From the NCBI GenBank assembly GCA_022749755.1, contig CM040443.1:5743191-5807190 (forward strand): DNA of 64,000 nt, read 5' to 3'. Position numbers and translations under genes: made by a program. Under the pieces are notes generated by a model. That model did not search any database. It saw nothing but the letters and a program-made list of their open reading frames with translations, and was not told where the DNA came from. Positions 46,943 through 60,560 of the stretch are shown here, one piece after another. Source of the stretch: Azadirachta indica. Lineage: Eukaryota > Streptophyta > Magnoliopsida > Sapindales > Meliaceae. How positions within the stretch are numbered: position 1 is the first letter of the stretch; the number at the start of each line of letters is the position of its first letter.

Positions 46943-49185
46943 TTATAGTGGCTGTGAAGTTCTGATCTGTTGCTTGATATTCTCATTGGAAAGCTGACCA
47001 GAAGCATCCGGCAACATCACAGCAGCAGTGCCTGCCATGGTTTGGTACTGAGAAGGCATTGTGGGCGCCAAAGGCTGAGTGTAGTATATCTGTGCGTGAG
47101 CAGGATCTGCAAACTCATAACCATAATTTGCAGTAGCTGTTGCAGCGGAAGTAGGCGCAACAGACTGGGATGGATGGTGAATCTGAGTGTAGCCCAGGTA
47201 CTGCTGCTGCTGCTGCTGATGCTGACTAGAAGGCACTTGAACCAATTGCGGAGCACCTGTAGTCGTGGTTCTATACATGCCCGCTGCAGCAGCCATTTCA
47301 GGTTTTGTCATATGGGTATTTCTCACCGGATTATAAGCTGCAGCAGGAGGAACCATAGCAGGGGCTGGAGGAGTTTGAGGACGGCTAGAGGGGATTGCCG
47401 TGGGTGATTCACCCATAGTATGGGGTTGTTGCTGCACAGACAAATTATAAGCTTGGGGCTGTCTTGCAGGCATGTAGTACACCGGATACTGCTGATCGAT
47501 CTGATGGTGTTGTTGATGATGATGGACTTGGTGTTGCTGCTGTGATGGATAAACAGGATAATAAGCTGAGATTGGCACTGCTCCTGCGGCATGATGGTGA
47601 ATGTAATGTGCACCAGCATGAATAAATTGTTGCTGCGGCTGTTGTTGCTGTTGCTGCTGTTGCTGCTGTTGTGGTGGTGGTGGTGGTTGTTGTGGCTGTT
47701 GTTGTTCAAGTTGGGTTTGCAATACATAGCCAGAACCAGAATCCTGAACGGGTTGTAAATGAACCCGAGCATTTGGATCGGAGACATTAACCTTCTGATC
47801 AACAGGGTTAACATTGACGGCAACTCTGTTGCCTCCGGACTGTAATTGTTCTTGATAAATCATAGGTTTTGGGCGAGAAATAGCATTTGTAAGACTACTA
47901 TCACTGAGACATTTAAAAAAACACATTTGTACCTATATCAGATTCCACACATTTCTCCACGGGAAGAACTAGAAATAAGAATGAATGCGGTAATTCTTAT
48001 TGTATAAATATTTACTAACCTTGAAACTGAATCTGGGGAAGGCAAATCAAGACCGCCGCCGCTTGACTTCTGCGGCAGTGACTGAGGTGGAGGAGGTGCT
48101 TTTTTGTAACCAACAGGCACGCCATGATCCGATCTCTCATCATCAGAGATCACCCTATTCACGTACTCACCAGAAACTAAACCAACCGTCGCCACCTGAA
48201 GTGGTGGCTGCGGCGGCGGCGATGACAGCACCACAAACCCCTCTTCTTGTTGCAGCTTTGGCGCTCCACTACTAACATTCATCTGCCCGAATTGCTCTTC
48301 CATCCCCACCACCAATTTTTGCTGATCTTGAACCTTGTTACTTTCCTCCACGTGAACCCTTATCGGCGGCAAATTCGCCAACGACGGAGACGACGAGCTC
48401 GACCCAAAAGACGACGTCGTTTCCATCATCGGAGAATCCGGCACCGAGTGAACATCTTGCACCTTCTTCTGCGAGCCACCACCCTCCACATCTCTACCAA
48501 CAATCCCTCCTCCGCCTCCGCCGCCAGCAGCCGCTCCCGTAACAATCTCATCATCAAGACCTAACAAACAATTGACCGAAGCTGAATCGGAAAACCCTCT
48601 ATTCAAAACCCCAGCAGCTCCGTTCAACGCGTTCAAAAACCACTCATCAGATTTTATTGTTTTCGTTTCGAGAATTGATTGAGAAGACTCCAGCTTCTGC
48701 TGAAATAAAAACAAACGCAACCTACACGGTTTCTGTAAATTCGACGACGTACGTTCGTACTCTTCAATCATGTTCTCCAAATCTTCGTCCGTCGTAACGG
48801 AGATCAACGAATCGAGGTCTTCCGACGGGAGCTGATACTTCAAACTGAACGACTTGCCGTTCAGCAGAGACTGTGAAAGACGCGACATCAGAGAAGAAAG
48901 AGAGATGTTCCGATCGACGACGATGATACGGGTTTCACCGCCGACGTAGCACAACGACTTGTCGTGAGGGCGGGGAACGATATGACCGCCGTAGCTACAC
49001 ATGAGGCGAAGCTTTGAGGAAAGGAGGGCGGCGGCGGCGGTGTTGTTAGCGGCGATAGGGGGATCGTCCCAGGAGTCGGTGTGGCGGGAGCGAGGGGAGG
49101 AGTCGATGGAATCGGCGTAGGGCTGGGTGGTGGGGGTGACGGTGGTAGTGACAGTGGAGGAGAGAGGTGGTGGTGGTGGCTCCAT
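46943..49185 (-). CDS. PB1-domain protein with Gln-rich C-terminus (AT2G01190-like)
   Basis: Exons are 49185-48020 and 47903-46943, giving 708 residues. The Arabidopsis counterpart AT2G01190 is known from memory as PIGMENT DEFECTIVE 331, an octicosapeptide/Phox/Bem1p protein. The PB1 domain spans about 58-161: it starts KLRLMCSYGGHIVPRPHDK, has a conserved basic cluster, and ends in an acidic OPCA-type motif (TTDEDLENMIEEYE). PB1 domains pair through such faces, so a scaffold or signalling role is likely. After it come low-complexity Gly, Ser and Pro stretches. A long region in exon 2 is rich in Gln, His and Pro, with an uninterrupted run of ten or more Gln near 47650, encoded by mixed CAA/CAG codons. 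The start is the first ATG, followed by a run of Pro. No transit peptide is evident despite the mutant name. Confidence 0.92.
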
Positions 49186-51409
49186 CGCCGGCGGTGGCTA
49201 TGGTGGTTTGGAGGATTTGTTTGGTAATGAAAGGTATTAAAAAGAGCAAAAAAGGGGATGGCCGTAGTGGGAGTCTATGCTCTTATAGGTACTCTTCGCA
49301 ATCATACCTGGTCTACTCCAGCTGTATATTCATTTTTATTTTTTTATAATTATTTATAAAAATGAACATTAATATAGATATATATACACGAGTCACTTGC
49401 TTTATCTTATTTTATTTTATTTTATTTATGAATTATGCTTGATTTGAATTTAAAATAATAAAAAATAATAACTTTTTATTTGAAGGTGTTTGGTATTATT
49501 TAAATTTTTTAAAATTAGTTTATTTTTTATGAAAATGATATTTAACAAAAAAATAACAATTTTTAGTCTTAGTAAATATGTATATACATAGTTATTTTAT
49601 ATAAAGTACAACTATTTAACGTAAAATTTTATAATGTTTGGTAAATAGAGTAGGGTGGTTGCATGTTAACAAAAATAACACCGCTTGAAAACATTGTTTT
49701 TGCCCTCAAGTGAACAATATTGTTAGTTAAATTTTGATATGATTATTTTTCATTTAAATTTATAAAAATATAATAATTTAGCAAATAATTTATGGGTATA
49801 AGTTTTACTTTTGAAGTAATTAATTACCTAATTAAAGGATAATTAAAAAATAAAAATCCTGGAAGAGGGAAAACAGGAGACCACGTTGAAATGAAACTGT
49901 GTACGTTGTTCAGAGATGGTTTGACAGCTAGTCTCTACTGGTTCGTTCCAGTTGGAGTGCCATGTGTGGAGTGCATTGGGAGGTGCAGCTTTGAATCTCC
50001 TACGCTAAGGATCACCGTACTTCTCTCACATCGGTCTCTTATTTGCCGTCAGATGAGATTTGAGAATCAATCACGTCCTTTTCCCGTTCTTCTTGGCCCA
50101 TCAATCTCCAACTGCCTATCATAACGGTAATACCCGTCCTAATTTATTTAGAAAATATACATTTTATAATTAAAATAAATAAATTAAAAATATTGCATTA
50201 TATTATTTTCGCTAAATTTTAAATGTCTATAATTATTTCCATAACTAATAATCATTGTACAGTAAAAGTTTCAATCATCACGAATGTGTCTTATTTATTA
50301 ACATATTTAACGTAACACGATTACTATAATTCAACGCGTTTAACGTTAAATTTACTCGTTTAATAAATTTTAAAAAATTTAATTTATATTAACTTCCCTT
50401 CTAAAATAAAGATAATATTGCATAACAAAATATTCATAGTAAAAATGAATAATCAAAGATCATGTTCATAAATAATATTAAATAAAAAGAAACTTTAAAA
50501 GAAAGTGTGATAAATATACAAATAATATTTTTAGTTAAATCATAAACAAGTTCAAATTACAGTCATAATAGGAATATATATTATAAATAGATCTGTGAAT
50601 TAAAAATTTTGAATACTAATATGATATAATTATTAATTATGTTATTTTATATCAAATTAAATTTCGTTAATTTCATATTTTGTCAAATTCAAATTGTCAT
50701 AATACTTCAAATATCACCTTTTGTTTTTAGATAATTTTCAATGTTGACAACTAAATAATATTGTAACAAATGTTCTGTATTAATAATTTTTGTAAATAAG
50801 CAATATATATTAATATTAATATCTTATAGGTAATTCATGTAAATAAAATTTATTAATTTATTTCAAATAATGTGTAAAACAAAATCAATAATTTATTTAA
50901 AAATGATTATTAGCATATTAAAACGAATATTAAAAATTTTATTTAAAAATATCGATTGATATTGAGAATCTAATCTTAATTGTTTCCCAATTAGTTCCTC
51001 TTATTTGGGCATTGTAAATTGAATTTAATCTAAATTTAGGTGAAATAAATTAGACAACGTCATTAATCAAAATATTTATGACACCAAAAACAATGTTTTT
51101 AAAAAAAAAGCAAGTGATATGAATGATCATTAAAGTAATAGACTAACAATTAATTATATATTAACTGTAACAAATAAGTTGACATAAAATATTAAATTAA
51201 ATTATCTTAAAATAATTTTGGGTGTCCTAAAACCGCTTTACGAAAACGCGTTTTGTTTCCTTTAAAAAGAAGAAAATCAAACTTAAAAAAAAAAAAATGC
51301 TTTCGCCAAAACTTCCACACAAGCCAAATGCAGTCTTAGCGGCAACTTCTGCGTGCATTAAATTACATAAACCCGTGGGTGACGCAATCATCCTTCACGT
51401 TTTCAAATA

Positions 51410-51640
51410 AAAAATATCAACAACAGTTGAAAGCTCTCGCGCGCAGATACAAGCGAAAACGACAGCCGGGCCTACATTCCACCCGCAGCACGCGCGCCTC
51501 CATTGGCTGACTTGTCAGCATGAGGCGGATACAATTGTCGCGCGTGTGAGAGGAGCGTGAAAAAGCGCTAGGCGGCGCCCTCGTAGATGCAGTGCTGTAA
51601 AGTAACAGTAACGTTTGGCCAACTGCCGAGGCAACATCGT
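51410..51640. promoter_or_regulatory. CpG-rich promoter-like block
   Basis: Within very AT-rich DNA, this stretch holds many CpG dinucleotides (GCGCGC, CACGCGCGCC, TCGCGCGTG, GGCGGCGCC). It has an inverted CCAAT box (ATTGG, near 51504) and the perfect palindrome GCTGACTTGTCAGC next to it. It looks like a core promoter or proximal regulatory island. Confidence 0.45.
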
Positions 51641-51723
51641 CTTCAGTTTTTACTTGCTTTTTTTTTTAAAAAATTTAATATTAATTTTGTAATAATATTT
51701 TTCTAATAAACAAATAAAAAGAA

Positions 51724-51843
51724 ATGGAGAAGGAATCAGGTGCTTCTGATCTACAAGCTTATATGTTAAGGTTCCTTCGATGCTTCTACATTCACCATTT
51801 TGAAGATTTTGGCTGCGGAGAGATTCTTTTAAGCATTTTGTAA
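51724..51843 (+). CDS. Short ORF or first exon behind the CpG-rich block
   Basis: ATG at 51724 opens 39 codons (begins MEKESGASDLQAYMLRFL; contains HHFEDFGCGEI) with non-AT-rich codon use, stopping at 51841-51843. A good donor, TT|GTAAGT, overlaps the stop, so this could be a first coding exon ending at 51839. No downstream exon can be paired with it and the family is unrecognised. Confidence 0.3.
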   Translation: MEKESGASDLQAYMLRFLRCFYIHHFEDFGCGEILLSIL

Positions 51844-54800
51844 GTATTTTTTCAAAATATTTTGTTTTATACATAACTAATATAAATAAGACGCGTGGTT
51901 TTAATGTGATTTTTTTTAATATTATATATTATATGTATAATTTATCAATATTACGGGTCTAATTTAATTTGAATAATTTATTTAAATATTTAAGGAATTT
52001 TTTTTACTTATATTTAAAGTTTATTTGAATAATTATTAAATTAAATATTTTATTTATCAATAATATTTTTAGTTTATTACTTAACATTTATGTATGTCAA
52101 TAATTTAACATATTAGAGTATGTATATTAACATATTAATTTTTGTACTTTTTATTTTTATAAAAAATGACTTCATATGGAAAAAAATAAACATTGAAAAT
52201 TTACAAGAACCGATAGTTAATCTATTCTAATTAAAAATTTACATCCAATTTAGGTAATATCTATTTTTTAATTTGAAGAAAAATCTACCAATACTATTAA
52301 TACAGTAGAATATCCACAATATTGTGAGAGGAGAGTGTGTCCTTTTACCACCAAAGAGATTTGAACATGATATTTTAAGGTTTGAACATGATATTTTAAC
52401 TATAATACGACCTTAATAAATTGTTTTACTAAAAATTAAATAAAGAAGTAAAATTAATATTGAAAATAAATCATAAAAGATTTCTATGTCGGTTATATTA
52501 CATCAACAAAGAGATTTTATTAGTTTGTTTAAATGTCTATTTCAATACTCTTTCCAAATTAATATAGATCCCTCTAGATTCAACAAAATTTTAGACATTA
52601 ATAGTAAAATATATTATATAATTATAGAATATTTTACAAATGTGTAAGTCAATTAACATGTGTAATAAATACTGACGTGGTTATAACAGTATGCTAATTC
52701 TAGTAGTCTATTAAATAGTGACATTTAAAAGAAAATTCTTGATGTAACTTCACACCTATATGTCCAATTCTTGATTGTTCATATACATATACTCTTTTTA
52801 TTTCAAAAACTATTTTGTAATTTTTAAAAATAAATGAATAAATAAATAAATAAATCTTTTGTTGTAAAATTTAGACATGAAATTGGTTTGTGTAATTATC
52901 AATGTAATATGATTGTGAGTGAATAATACATATATTCTCTCTCTCTTTTTTTTTTCATGGTATATTTTTAATTGCTATTATTAGCTTACAATATTTAATC
53001 CAATATAAATTTAGGGTATTTTCAATTTCAATGCATATGGTAAAATAAAATTTTCTTTTTGAAGATAATTATAAAATATAATAAATTATTATATATGTTT
53101 TTTAAATATAAGAGATTTAGAGTTCAAATTCACTTAAAATATGATTAAAAATAAATAAATAACGACATCTTATATTTATTATAATACTAAAATTTTCAAT
53201 TATAGCTTTTCCCTTTAATTTTATTTAAAGAAAGAAGAGCAAATTGCCAAAAAAAAAAAAGAATGATAAAATTGCACATTGAAATACAAAATTAAGTAAA
53301 AACAAAAGAAAGAAAAGATGTTTGAAATGAAACTTTGAAGCCATTATTGAAAATTGAAGTCGAATTTGATATAATTGATTATAATTTTGTTTTTATTTTT
53401 TTTTTTCTAATGAGAAGTCTAATCTAGTCTAGCGTAGGAATATTGAATTTTTCTATTGTAGCAAAATAAAAAAAAAATAATAATCTTATGGCCTTTTATG
53501 AAAGAAGATAGGTCCTACAAACAAGTGGGAAGGAATTTTGTTTCATGATATTAATTAATATTGACTAGATGTTTATACCAAAGTATTTGTAGACTTCATT
53601 TATTTTAAGAAATTCTTTGCGAAAAATACAAAATAATAAAAATTTGTATTCCATCAACTATATTGGTTGGTGATAATTGATTCTAATAAAATTTATGGAG
53701 TGATATAAAAGATGAAATTCCATTATTGTTAATAGTAAAACTAAAAAAAATGATTCATATTTAATTATTTGTTTTCTTGGAAAATCCTTGATAATTAGAT
53801 TTGTATAATGACTTAAAAAATCACCCATGTTCATAAAATTAATTATGTTATTCTAATTAACCAATAATATCAAAATACATCTCATAAACAATTAATCATC
53901 TATCATTGAGATTAATTATAATTGTATAAGATAAGGTCAAAAGACAAATAAATAAATAAATAAATAATAGATAAATTGAAAAGTTTATTTGGAAGATTAT
54001 GTGAATTATTGAATGCATTAGGAATTGAGCTAGTTGACCTTTAATTAAAAAATACAGACAAAATATAGACCTACGAAGCATTATGTGGCACATTGTCATT
54101 GCTCTTACCCAATACACACCTACATCATCTTCAATTATTTATCAATACCCAATAATTAAAAAGTATTTATTTCATTTATTATTATTTTGTAAAGTAATAT
54201 TTATGTTCCACATGCAATTACAACCGCTAATTTTGTTAAATTAAGATTATTTGAATAACAAGTTAATTAAGGTTTAAAAACATTGACATCTCATGAAGTT
54301 GTTAGTGTGGTTATTGGTTACCATGAAAAAAATTATTATTTTGAGACAAGTATGTTATTATATAGTTAAAAATTTTACAGTTTAAATTAAATTCATTTGA
54401 AAACTTTACTCAATATTAAAAGTACAATTGTTTATTAAACTCTCGTTTTCATTTGAAAATTAATATTTATTAATTGCTCACCTCACTTACTTATATTGAC
54501 AATTAATAACTTAATTTTATAACAACTGTGAATTAAACCAATTAAAAAATTAAAATATAAATAAATATTTGTAATGGAGCTCGATTTTCATAGATGACAT
54601 GAAAAAAATAGTTTTTTTTTAAAAGAATGATGGGATTAAAACAACTCAAAAATCACAAAATAAAGCTAGTTAGGTCACCAATATTAATAATAATAATATT
54701 TGACAAAAGGTTATGTGACAAATGTAATAAATTCACCTAATTAAAATTTTGTCCTTTTTCAAAATCTGTTTACATGAAGATAAGATAAGAGTAGTAATTA

Positions 54801-57320
54801 ATTCAAGTCGTGAAGCAAAGATATTAAATAAAATCTTTGTGATATTAAAGAGTAGTTCTCGAATTTTTGCCAAAATTATGTAATTGTAAAGAATGCGTAT
54901 AAAATTTCTATAGACTTAGGTGGAGATGAGGTTGTAAAATTGGTTACCTAATTACTTATAATAATGTCAATTTCAAGCTTTGAAATCATATCCATAAGAT
55001 CATCACTTTTAATTATTAAAATTTAATTTAGAGCTCTTTTACCTGTCCTTCTGTACTAATAACTTAATATGATTTAAACATGTATTTAACTATATATTTT
55101 TGACTTATAATAATAGTTAAAACATTAAAATTTTATTTAAATATAACTAAATGACTATTTAGTAGACATTAGCTATTAAATAAATTAAATTCTCTATCAA
55201 ATATTTTAGTTAATGTATTTTCTAAAATTATAAAGATACTAATAAAAGAGAATACCCATTGCCTCCCTGCTTTTTGAGCTAATGTCTCATTATCTTTTTA
55301 TATTTTTTTTAATATCTCATCACTCTTTTAAATTTCGATTTTATTTTTTATTATTTTAAATCTTTTCATTTTATTATTTTTTAAACCAATTAAATTAAAA
55401 GATAAAATTGAAAAAAAAAAGATTCAGAAGATGATGGGTGTTAAAAAAAAAAAGAAAATAATGAAATATTAACTCAAAAATTAAGAGGGTAATTGACATT
55501 CTTCTTACTAATAGTCATCTATAAAATAAGCTAGAGAATTAAAATAGATAAATTTTGTTTTTTTAAGACAGTAATACACAAGTTTGACAATAATACCATT
55601 AGGATCATAAATATAACCGTTACATTTTTTAAAAAAGATAACAACTACCCATGTAACATAATTACGTAACATTTATAAATAAAATTAACCCTAATTAAAT
55701 GGTTATTCATCATATTATATAGAAAAGAAATTAGAAAGAAGCTGTATCCCACATCAGAGAAAAGTGGTATTAATTATTAACATTTTTATTATGATAATTA
55801 AAAATTAATTAAATAGTTTGGTGACAACAGAAGAAACAAACAGGGGAGCTTTTTAACTTTTAAGAAACAGGCAATAAGAAATCTGGGAGATTGTGAAAAC
55901 ACTTTAAGAAACAGCTAAGCCAGAAATCAAAAATGAAAATAAAAAAACAAAAAAACAGAAACAGAAAGAGCTGGCAGCAAAAAACTGTTGCCAATTTACT
56001 CTCTGTTTTTTATTTTTTAATTTTATTTTACAGCCCGAGATGTCGTCAAACTTCTTTCCTCTTCAAACAAAGACTACCTCGATTTCTGTGATTTCAATGT
56101 TGGCCTTCAGCTTCCCACCTCCTATACGACAGCGTTTTGCTTTTTATTTCAAACGCTAAAACATTTGGATGTTAGCTTGCATTCTTGGAATCACCGAGTT
56201 TCTCATTATATTTCTAAAAGTAGTTCATAGATTTTTTTTGTTTATTTGTTTGTAAATATTTTAAACTAAACAAAATTGAGAAAAATAACCTATAATTTAA
56301 GGGACGTAACAGAAAATATTAAAAAATATAATAACAAATTTTCGTTATTGACGTAATTGAATATATAATTGTTAGTAATTTAAAAAAAGAATCATGCTAG
56401 ACAAGCATTTGATTTTGTTTATAATGTTTTTGCTAAATAATGAAATTAAATTTGAATTGAAGCAATTGGATCAATGGGAAGTGAAGAACGCAAGCAAGCA
56501 AGCAAGCAACAGTTTTGATGAAAGAGTAAAGCAAAGAAAACAAGAAACTGTTGTCTGAGTCAGCTCCAACACAAAATGTTTCCATTTTGATGCCCTTGTG
56601 GAAATATTTTTAGATGCCCTTTTAAATTTTGCCTTGCTGATAAATGAGAATCAATTCTATTTCTAATCAAATCACATCAGATGAACAATTGAGAAGCAAA
56701 ATTCAATGTCTAAAATAAAAAAAGCATCATATTTTTCTACACTTTTGTTGATTATGGTTCAATTTTTGTTTTTTTTTTAAAGATAATAAAGATGTTCAAT
56801 GAATCAGATTCATTTGTACGATAATTTTAATATGATTTGTAGTAATTTACCGTAATTAGTCGTTATTCTTACAATAAAATAATAATGTATTACATTGAAT
56901 TCATTATCGTGATATTATGCTGAGTCAGTATACATTTTTTTGTGAAATAATAAAATAATTGATCAGACCCATTATGAGTCATAGTATTTATCTAACTTAA
57001 AATTTTAGCCTAATAAAAAAATTTTTAAAAATTCAATTCCATTCATTATGATTAAAATTAGACTAAAATTATTTGGCTATTTTTAATAAAAATTCAATTT
57101 AGATTAATATTTTAAAAAATTTAAACAATCAAGAAGTATTAAAAAAAAAAGAGAAAAAGAGAACTTTTTTCATAATAAAAATAAAATTATTAATTGATAT
57201 CACATGATGAAATTGAATATCAATATATTATATAATATTAAATTTATGTATTAAAAGTGTAAACATTTACGTGAGAAAACAATTTTTTAATAAAAATTAA
57301 ACTAATTAAATAGAGCGCAG

Positions 57321-57523
57321 TGGGGAAATCCCCAGCGAAAATAACATCTTGGAAGGCATATAATTTTGTACCAAACAAGCCCTCCACTAGTGGTAGTGGT
57401 AGTGGAGACCACCTAGATTTTAACCTCTCCGAAATTCTTCAAAAATATGTATATATTCTTGATAAGGACAAAGAAAATATTCCCAATATACTCCAAATAT
57501 TTTCCCCGTATATCTTTAGATAA
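57321..57523 (+). pseudogene. Exon-like coding block without a start codon
   Basis: After GCGCAG| (a possible acceptor) a frame runs 67 codons to TAA at 57521-57523. Its composition is protein-like: SPAKITSWKAYNFVPNKP, a Ser/Gly linker, then DHLDFNLSEILQKY and DKDKENIPNIL. An in-frame TAG lies just upstream and no ATG is available. It is either the last exon of an unseen gene, with a split codon at the border, or a relic. No family recognised. Confidence 0.35.
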
Positions 57524-57533
57524 TGATGGTTGA

Positions 57534-57563
57534 TGATCATGATCATGATCATTATGATCATGA
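57534..57563. repeat. Palindromic ATGATC/GATCAT hexamer array
   Basis: Several near-perfect tandem copies of a self-complementary hexamer, just past the stop codon of the exon-like block. Confidence 0.8.
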
Positions 57564-60280
57564 TGTGATTAAGAGGTCATTTATGTGGAGAGACTGTAGA
57601 CAAGCATAGTTCTTTGATTTTTTATTCGTCATGAATTTGTGAAAAGAAAAAGTGATAATTTTTTTGAATTTATTGTGGATTTTGTTTGAAGATTTTTAGA
57701 GAGATTCATTGTAATTAGTCCATTAATGTTAATTAAAGTGGCGGGTTTTTATAAAATTCATCATTTTGTTTTCATGATTATAACTTGTTTGTTTTCGCAA
57801 TTTTAACTTATTTATTATCATTATTTGTATAAGTAAAAAGTAAGATTACGCGTCTATTTGATATAATTTTTTGTTAAAAGTTTTTTTAAAATTTTTTGTA
57901 TTATTTGCCCATTATTAAAATTAAACTTTATTATTTTAGTTTTATGTACATTTTAAAAATTCAAATTTGATAACTAATAATTACTATTTTTTTCAGGTTT
58001 ATTTATAAAAATTCTACTAACGTAAAATTTATCTGAAGAAGTTTTACTAAAAAATTCTACTAAATAAATCTTATGTGATAGATAAAAGTGTTGTGCACTT
58101 AGTATATTATTATATATAAGATGTTTTTTTTGTTATTTAATTCATTGTTTAGAATTAAAGAGTTATATTTTTAAAATTAAATAAAAAAAAAGGGTATGTG
58201 TAACATTATAAATTAGCTTTCCATCTGTCATCCTAGCTTAGTATGGGCCTTTGGGTTCAAGATATTTGGGCCCATAGGCCCATTTGTTTTTCTTTGCATC
58301 TTCAACCGGACATCATATCTTTTGAAAGTTCCTCTCTTGTTAGCGATTGAAATAATAATATAGATTAATAAAACATTAGAACTTAATTATGTCCTAAAAA
58401 GTAATTAAAAACTATTACAATAATAAAGAAGGTCATTACGATAGGCACTTCATTAATTAATGAAATAATTAAAAAATTATTAAAGGATAAAAGCTATTCT
58501 CAATAATCTCAAAAATCTATATAAAATTCATATATTTGCTGTTATATCTCTTTGTTATTATGCCAGCCATTGAGTTATATAAATATATTTTATCACCTAA
58601 TTTTTCATTCAAATGAACCTTCAAAGTATTTATAAAATTATTCAGATTTATTAATTTAATGGGTCAGATTTTAAAGACTAAAAAATGTTTTACTCATTAG
58701 TGAATTAGTTGATGATAATGACCTATCATAAAAAAAATATTATCTTTAAATTGAATAGTTAACGAATAAAAATGATTTTATCAACTATTGTTAATCTAAT
58801 TTATAATTATCATTTGAGTTGCAAATGTTGAATTTAATGATAATACTCAATAATTAATTGTTAATGATGGTTATATTTGCTCTAATATCTTTTATACAAG
58901 ATTTGATGGATAGAGTGGCATCATGTACATAGTTTAGGACCATTAAACCTAGCTAGAATGGGCTTAAAGCCCATGTCACATGCCTAATTTATAATCCAAG
59001 GTCTAAATTTATTATCGGTGTGACCAACTACCCTTTCTTTATCATGATCCTAACCAACTCTATTGTAATCTACAATATATATATATATATATTTAAATAT
59101 TAATTATTAAATAAAAGTATTTTATATCCCAATTAATATGTTTTAAAATTAAATTGAAATAAGGGCGCTAGTATATTTCTTTTTTGATTTCCATTAATAC
59201 TTGAATTTAATATTTTGCGAGTAAAGATTTATCATTTTTATTTAAGAATGTTAAAAAAAATACAACATGACTAATTTGTTTTAACGGTTAAGCTTTATAC
59301 TTGTTAATTTATTAATTATTATCGTCTAACTTATTATTTTGAATGTTCCAAGTTTCTTCTAAATCATATCAAATAGTTTATTATGTTTTAAAATCCCTTA
59401 TAATATTCACTTCTTGGCTGGAATTTGACTTTACGTTGCAGAGACTTCTTGTAAAATCCAAAATGCTAGTGAAAGAAAGTTCTAAGCGCATGCTTTTTTA
59501 ATGACCTGAAACGACATGTCCATACATTTGAAACGGCACAGTGCGACGGGTCGCTACATTGAACGTTGAAATCTCCGGAGGGTCGTGTTAAAACCTATAT
59601 TGCCCAACTATTCGTCTAGGTCCCACGCGGCATCGCCAAAGTCAACAATCCAGAAGGGGATAAGTACATAATTGTCCCTAATTGTTTGAAGTATCTTCAA
59701 ATGAAAGAGTATTTGTCTATTTGCAACAGATAGATCCCTAATACCTACTTCAAATTACGAAATTATCCTATCAATCATGTTCAATGTTAAATGTTAGAGG
59801 GTCAAATTTGTAATTTTAATTATAAATTTAATTAATTTCAATCTATTAAGAGCTTATTAAGAAAATAATCCCAATTCTCGACTGATTTATACTATAGAGT
59901 TGGTTAAAATATTTCTCTACCATAAGATTAAAACTTAAAGTTCTCATCACATAATTTCTTTTTCCAACTAATATACTCGCAATTTTAAGTGAACATAACT
60001 TAAAAATATTTATCTTAGATAAAAATTATAGACCTGTTTGTTATAAATAAAAAATAGTATCTTTATTTGCAAAAAATAATAAATGTAGACTCAAATGTTA
60101 ATACGCCAATCAGAAACCTTATAATAGTGAAATAATCAGACGTTCTGCAGCTACCTCGCACGGTCTCACCAAACCCAGTCGCCAGTTTGACCGTTTGAAT
60201 AACATAAAAGAACACGAAAAAAAATTAATTTATAATTAACCGCTCACTATAATTTGCCGCTCTGTAACCACCGGGCGCCA

Positions 60281-60290
60281 TTTATATAAT
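60281..60290 (+). promoter_or_regulatory. TATA box of the lipid phosphate phosphatase gene
   Basis: TTTATATAAT is followed about 25-40 bases on by a C/T-rich likely transcription start region. A good donor (AA|GTGAGT, near 60366) lies downstream, suggesting a 5' UTR intron. Confidence 0.6.
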
Positions 60291-60560
60291 TTCAAAGTCA
60301 ATCCCCTCTTTCACTTCTTCCTCTCTCGATTTTCCTCTCTGTCGACGGACCAAATTCGTGAACAAGTGAGTTTGCTTTTGCTTCCTCTTCACTTCCATTT
60401 CCTTTGCTTTCTCTTCACTGCTGGTTCTGTTTCTTGTTTTTTATGTTATGTTTTATATTATTTATGGGTTATTTCTGTTTTTTTCCTTATCTGGGTTCGT
60501 TTCGTTTAGCAGTTTTGGACAGTTTTTGGCACAAAAAACGGCTGCATTTGTTTATCATCT

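Larger units (their letters stand above)
49186..60280. other. 11 kb AT-rich gap with no confident gene
   Basis: No continuous gene was found on either strand. It holds a CpG-rich promoter-like block (51410-51640), a short ORF after it (51724-51843), and exon-like pieces at 56034-56230 and 57321-57523. A 21-base tandem duplication lies at about 52360-52402, (AAAT)n runs at about 52834-52856 and 53944-53966, a palindromic hexamer array at 57534-57563, and a TGGGCC/GGCCCA cluster at about 58238-58285. A 77-codon frame at 49891 on + is unrecognised. Confidence 0.5.

Noticed and set aside
46970..48564. Long open frames on the plus strand opposite the PB1 gene
   Set aside because: They are antisense shadows of the Gln-, Pro- and Gly-rich coding sequence and have no signals of their own.
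51410..51640. Organelle DNA insertion as the source of the GC-rich block
   Set aside because: CpG richness and the CCAAT box fit a nuclear promoter better, and no plastid or mitochondrial gene sequence is recognisable.
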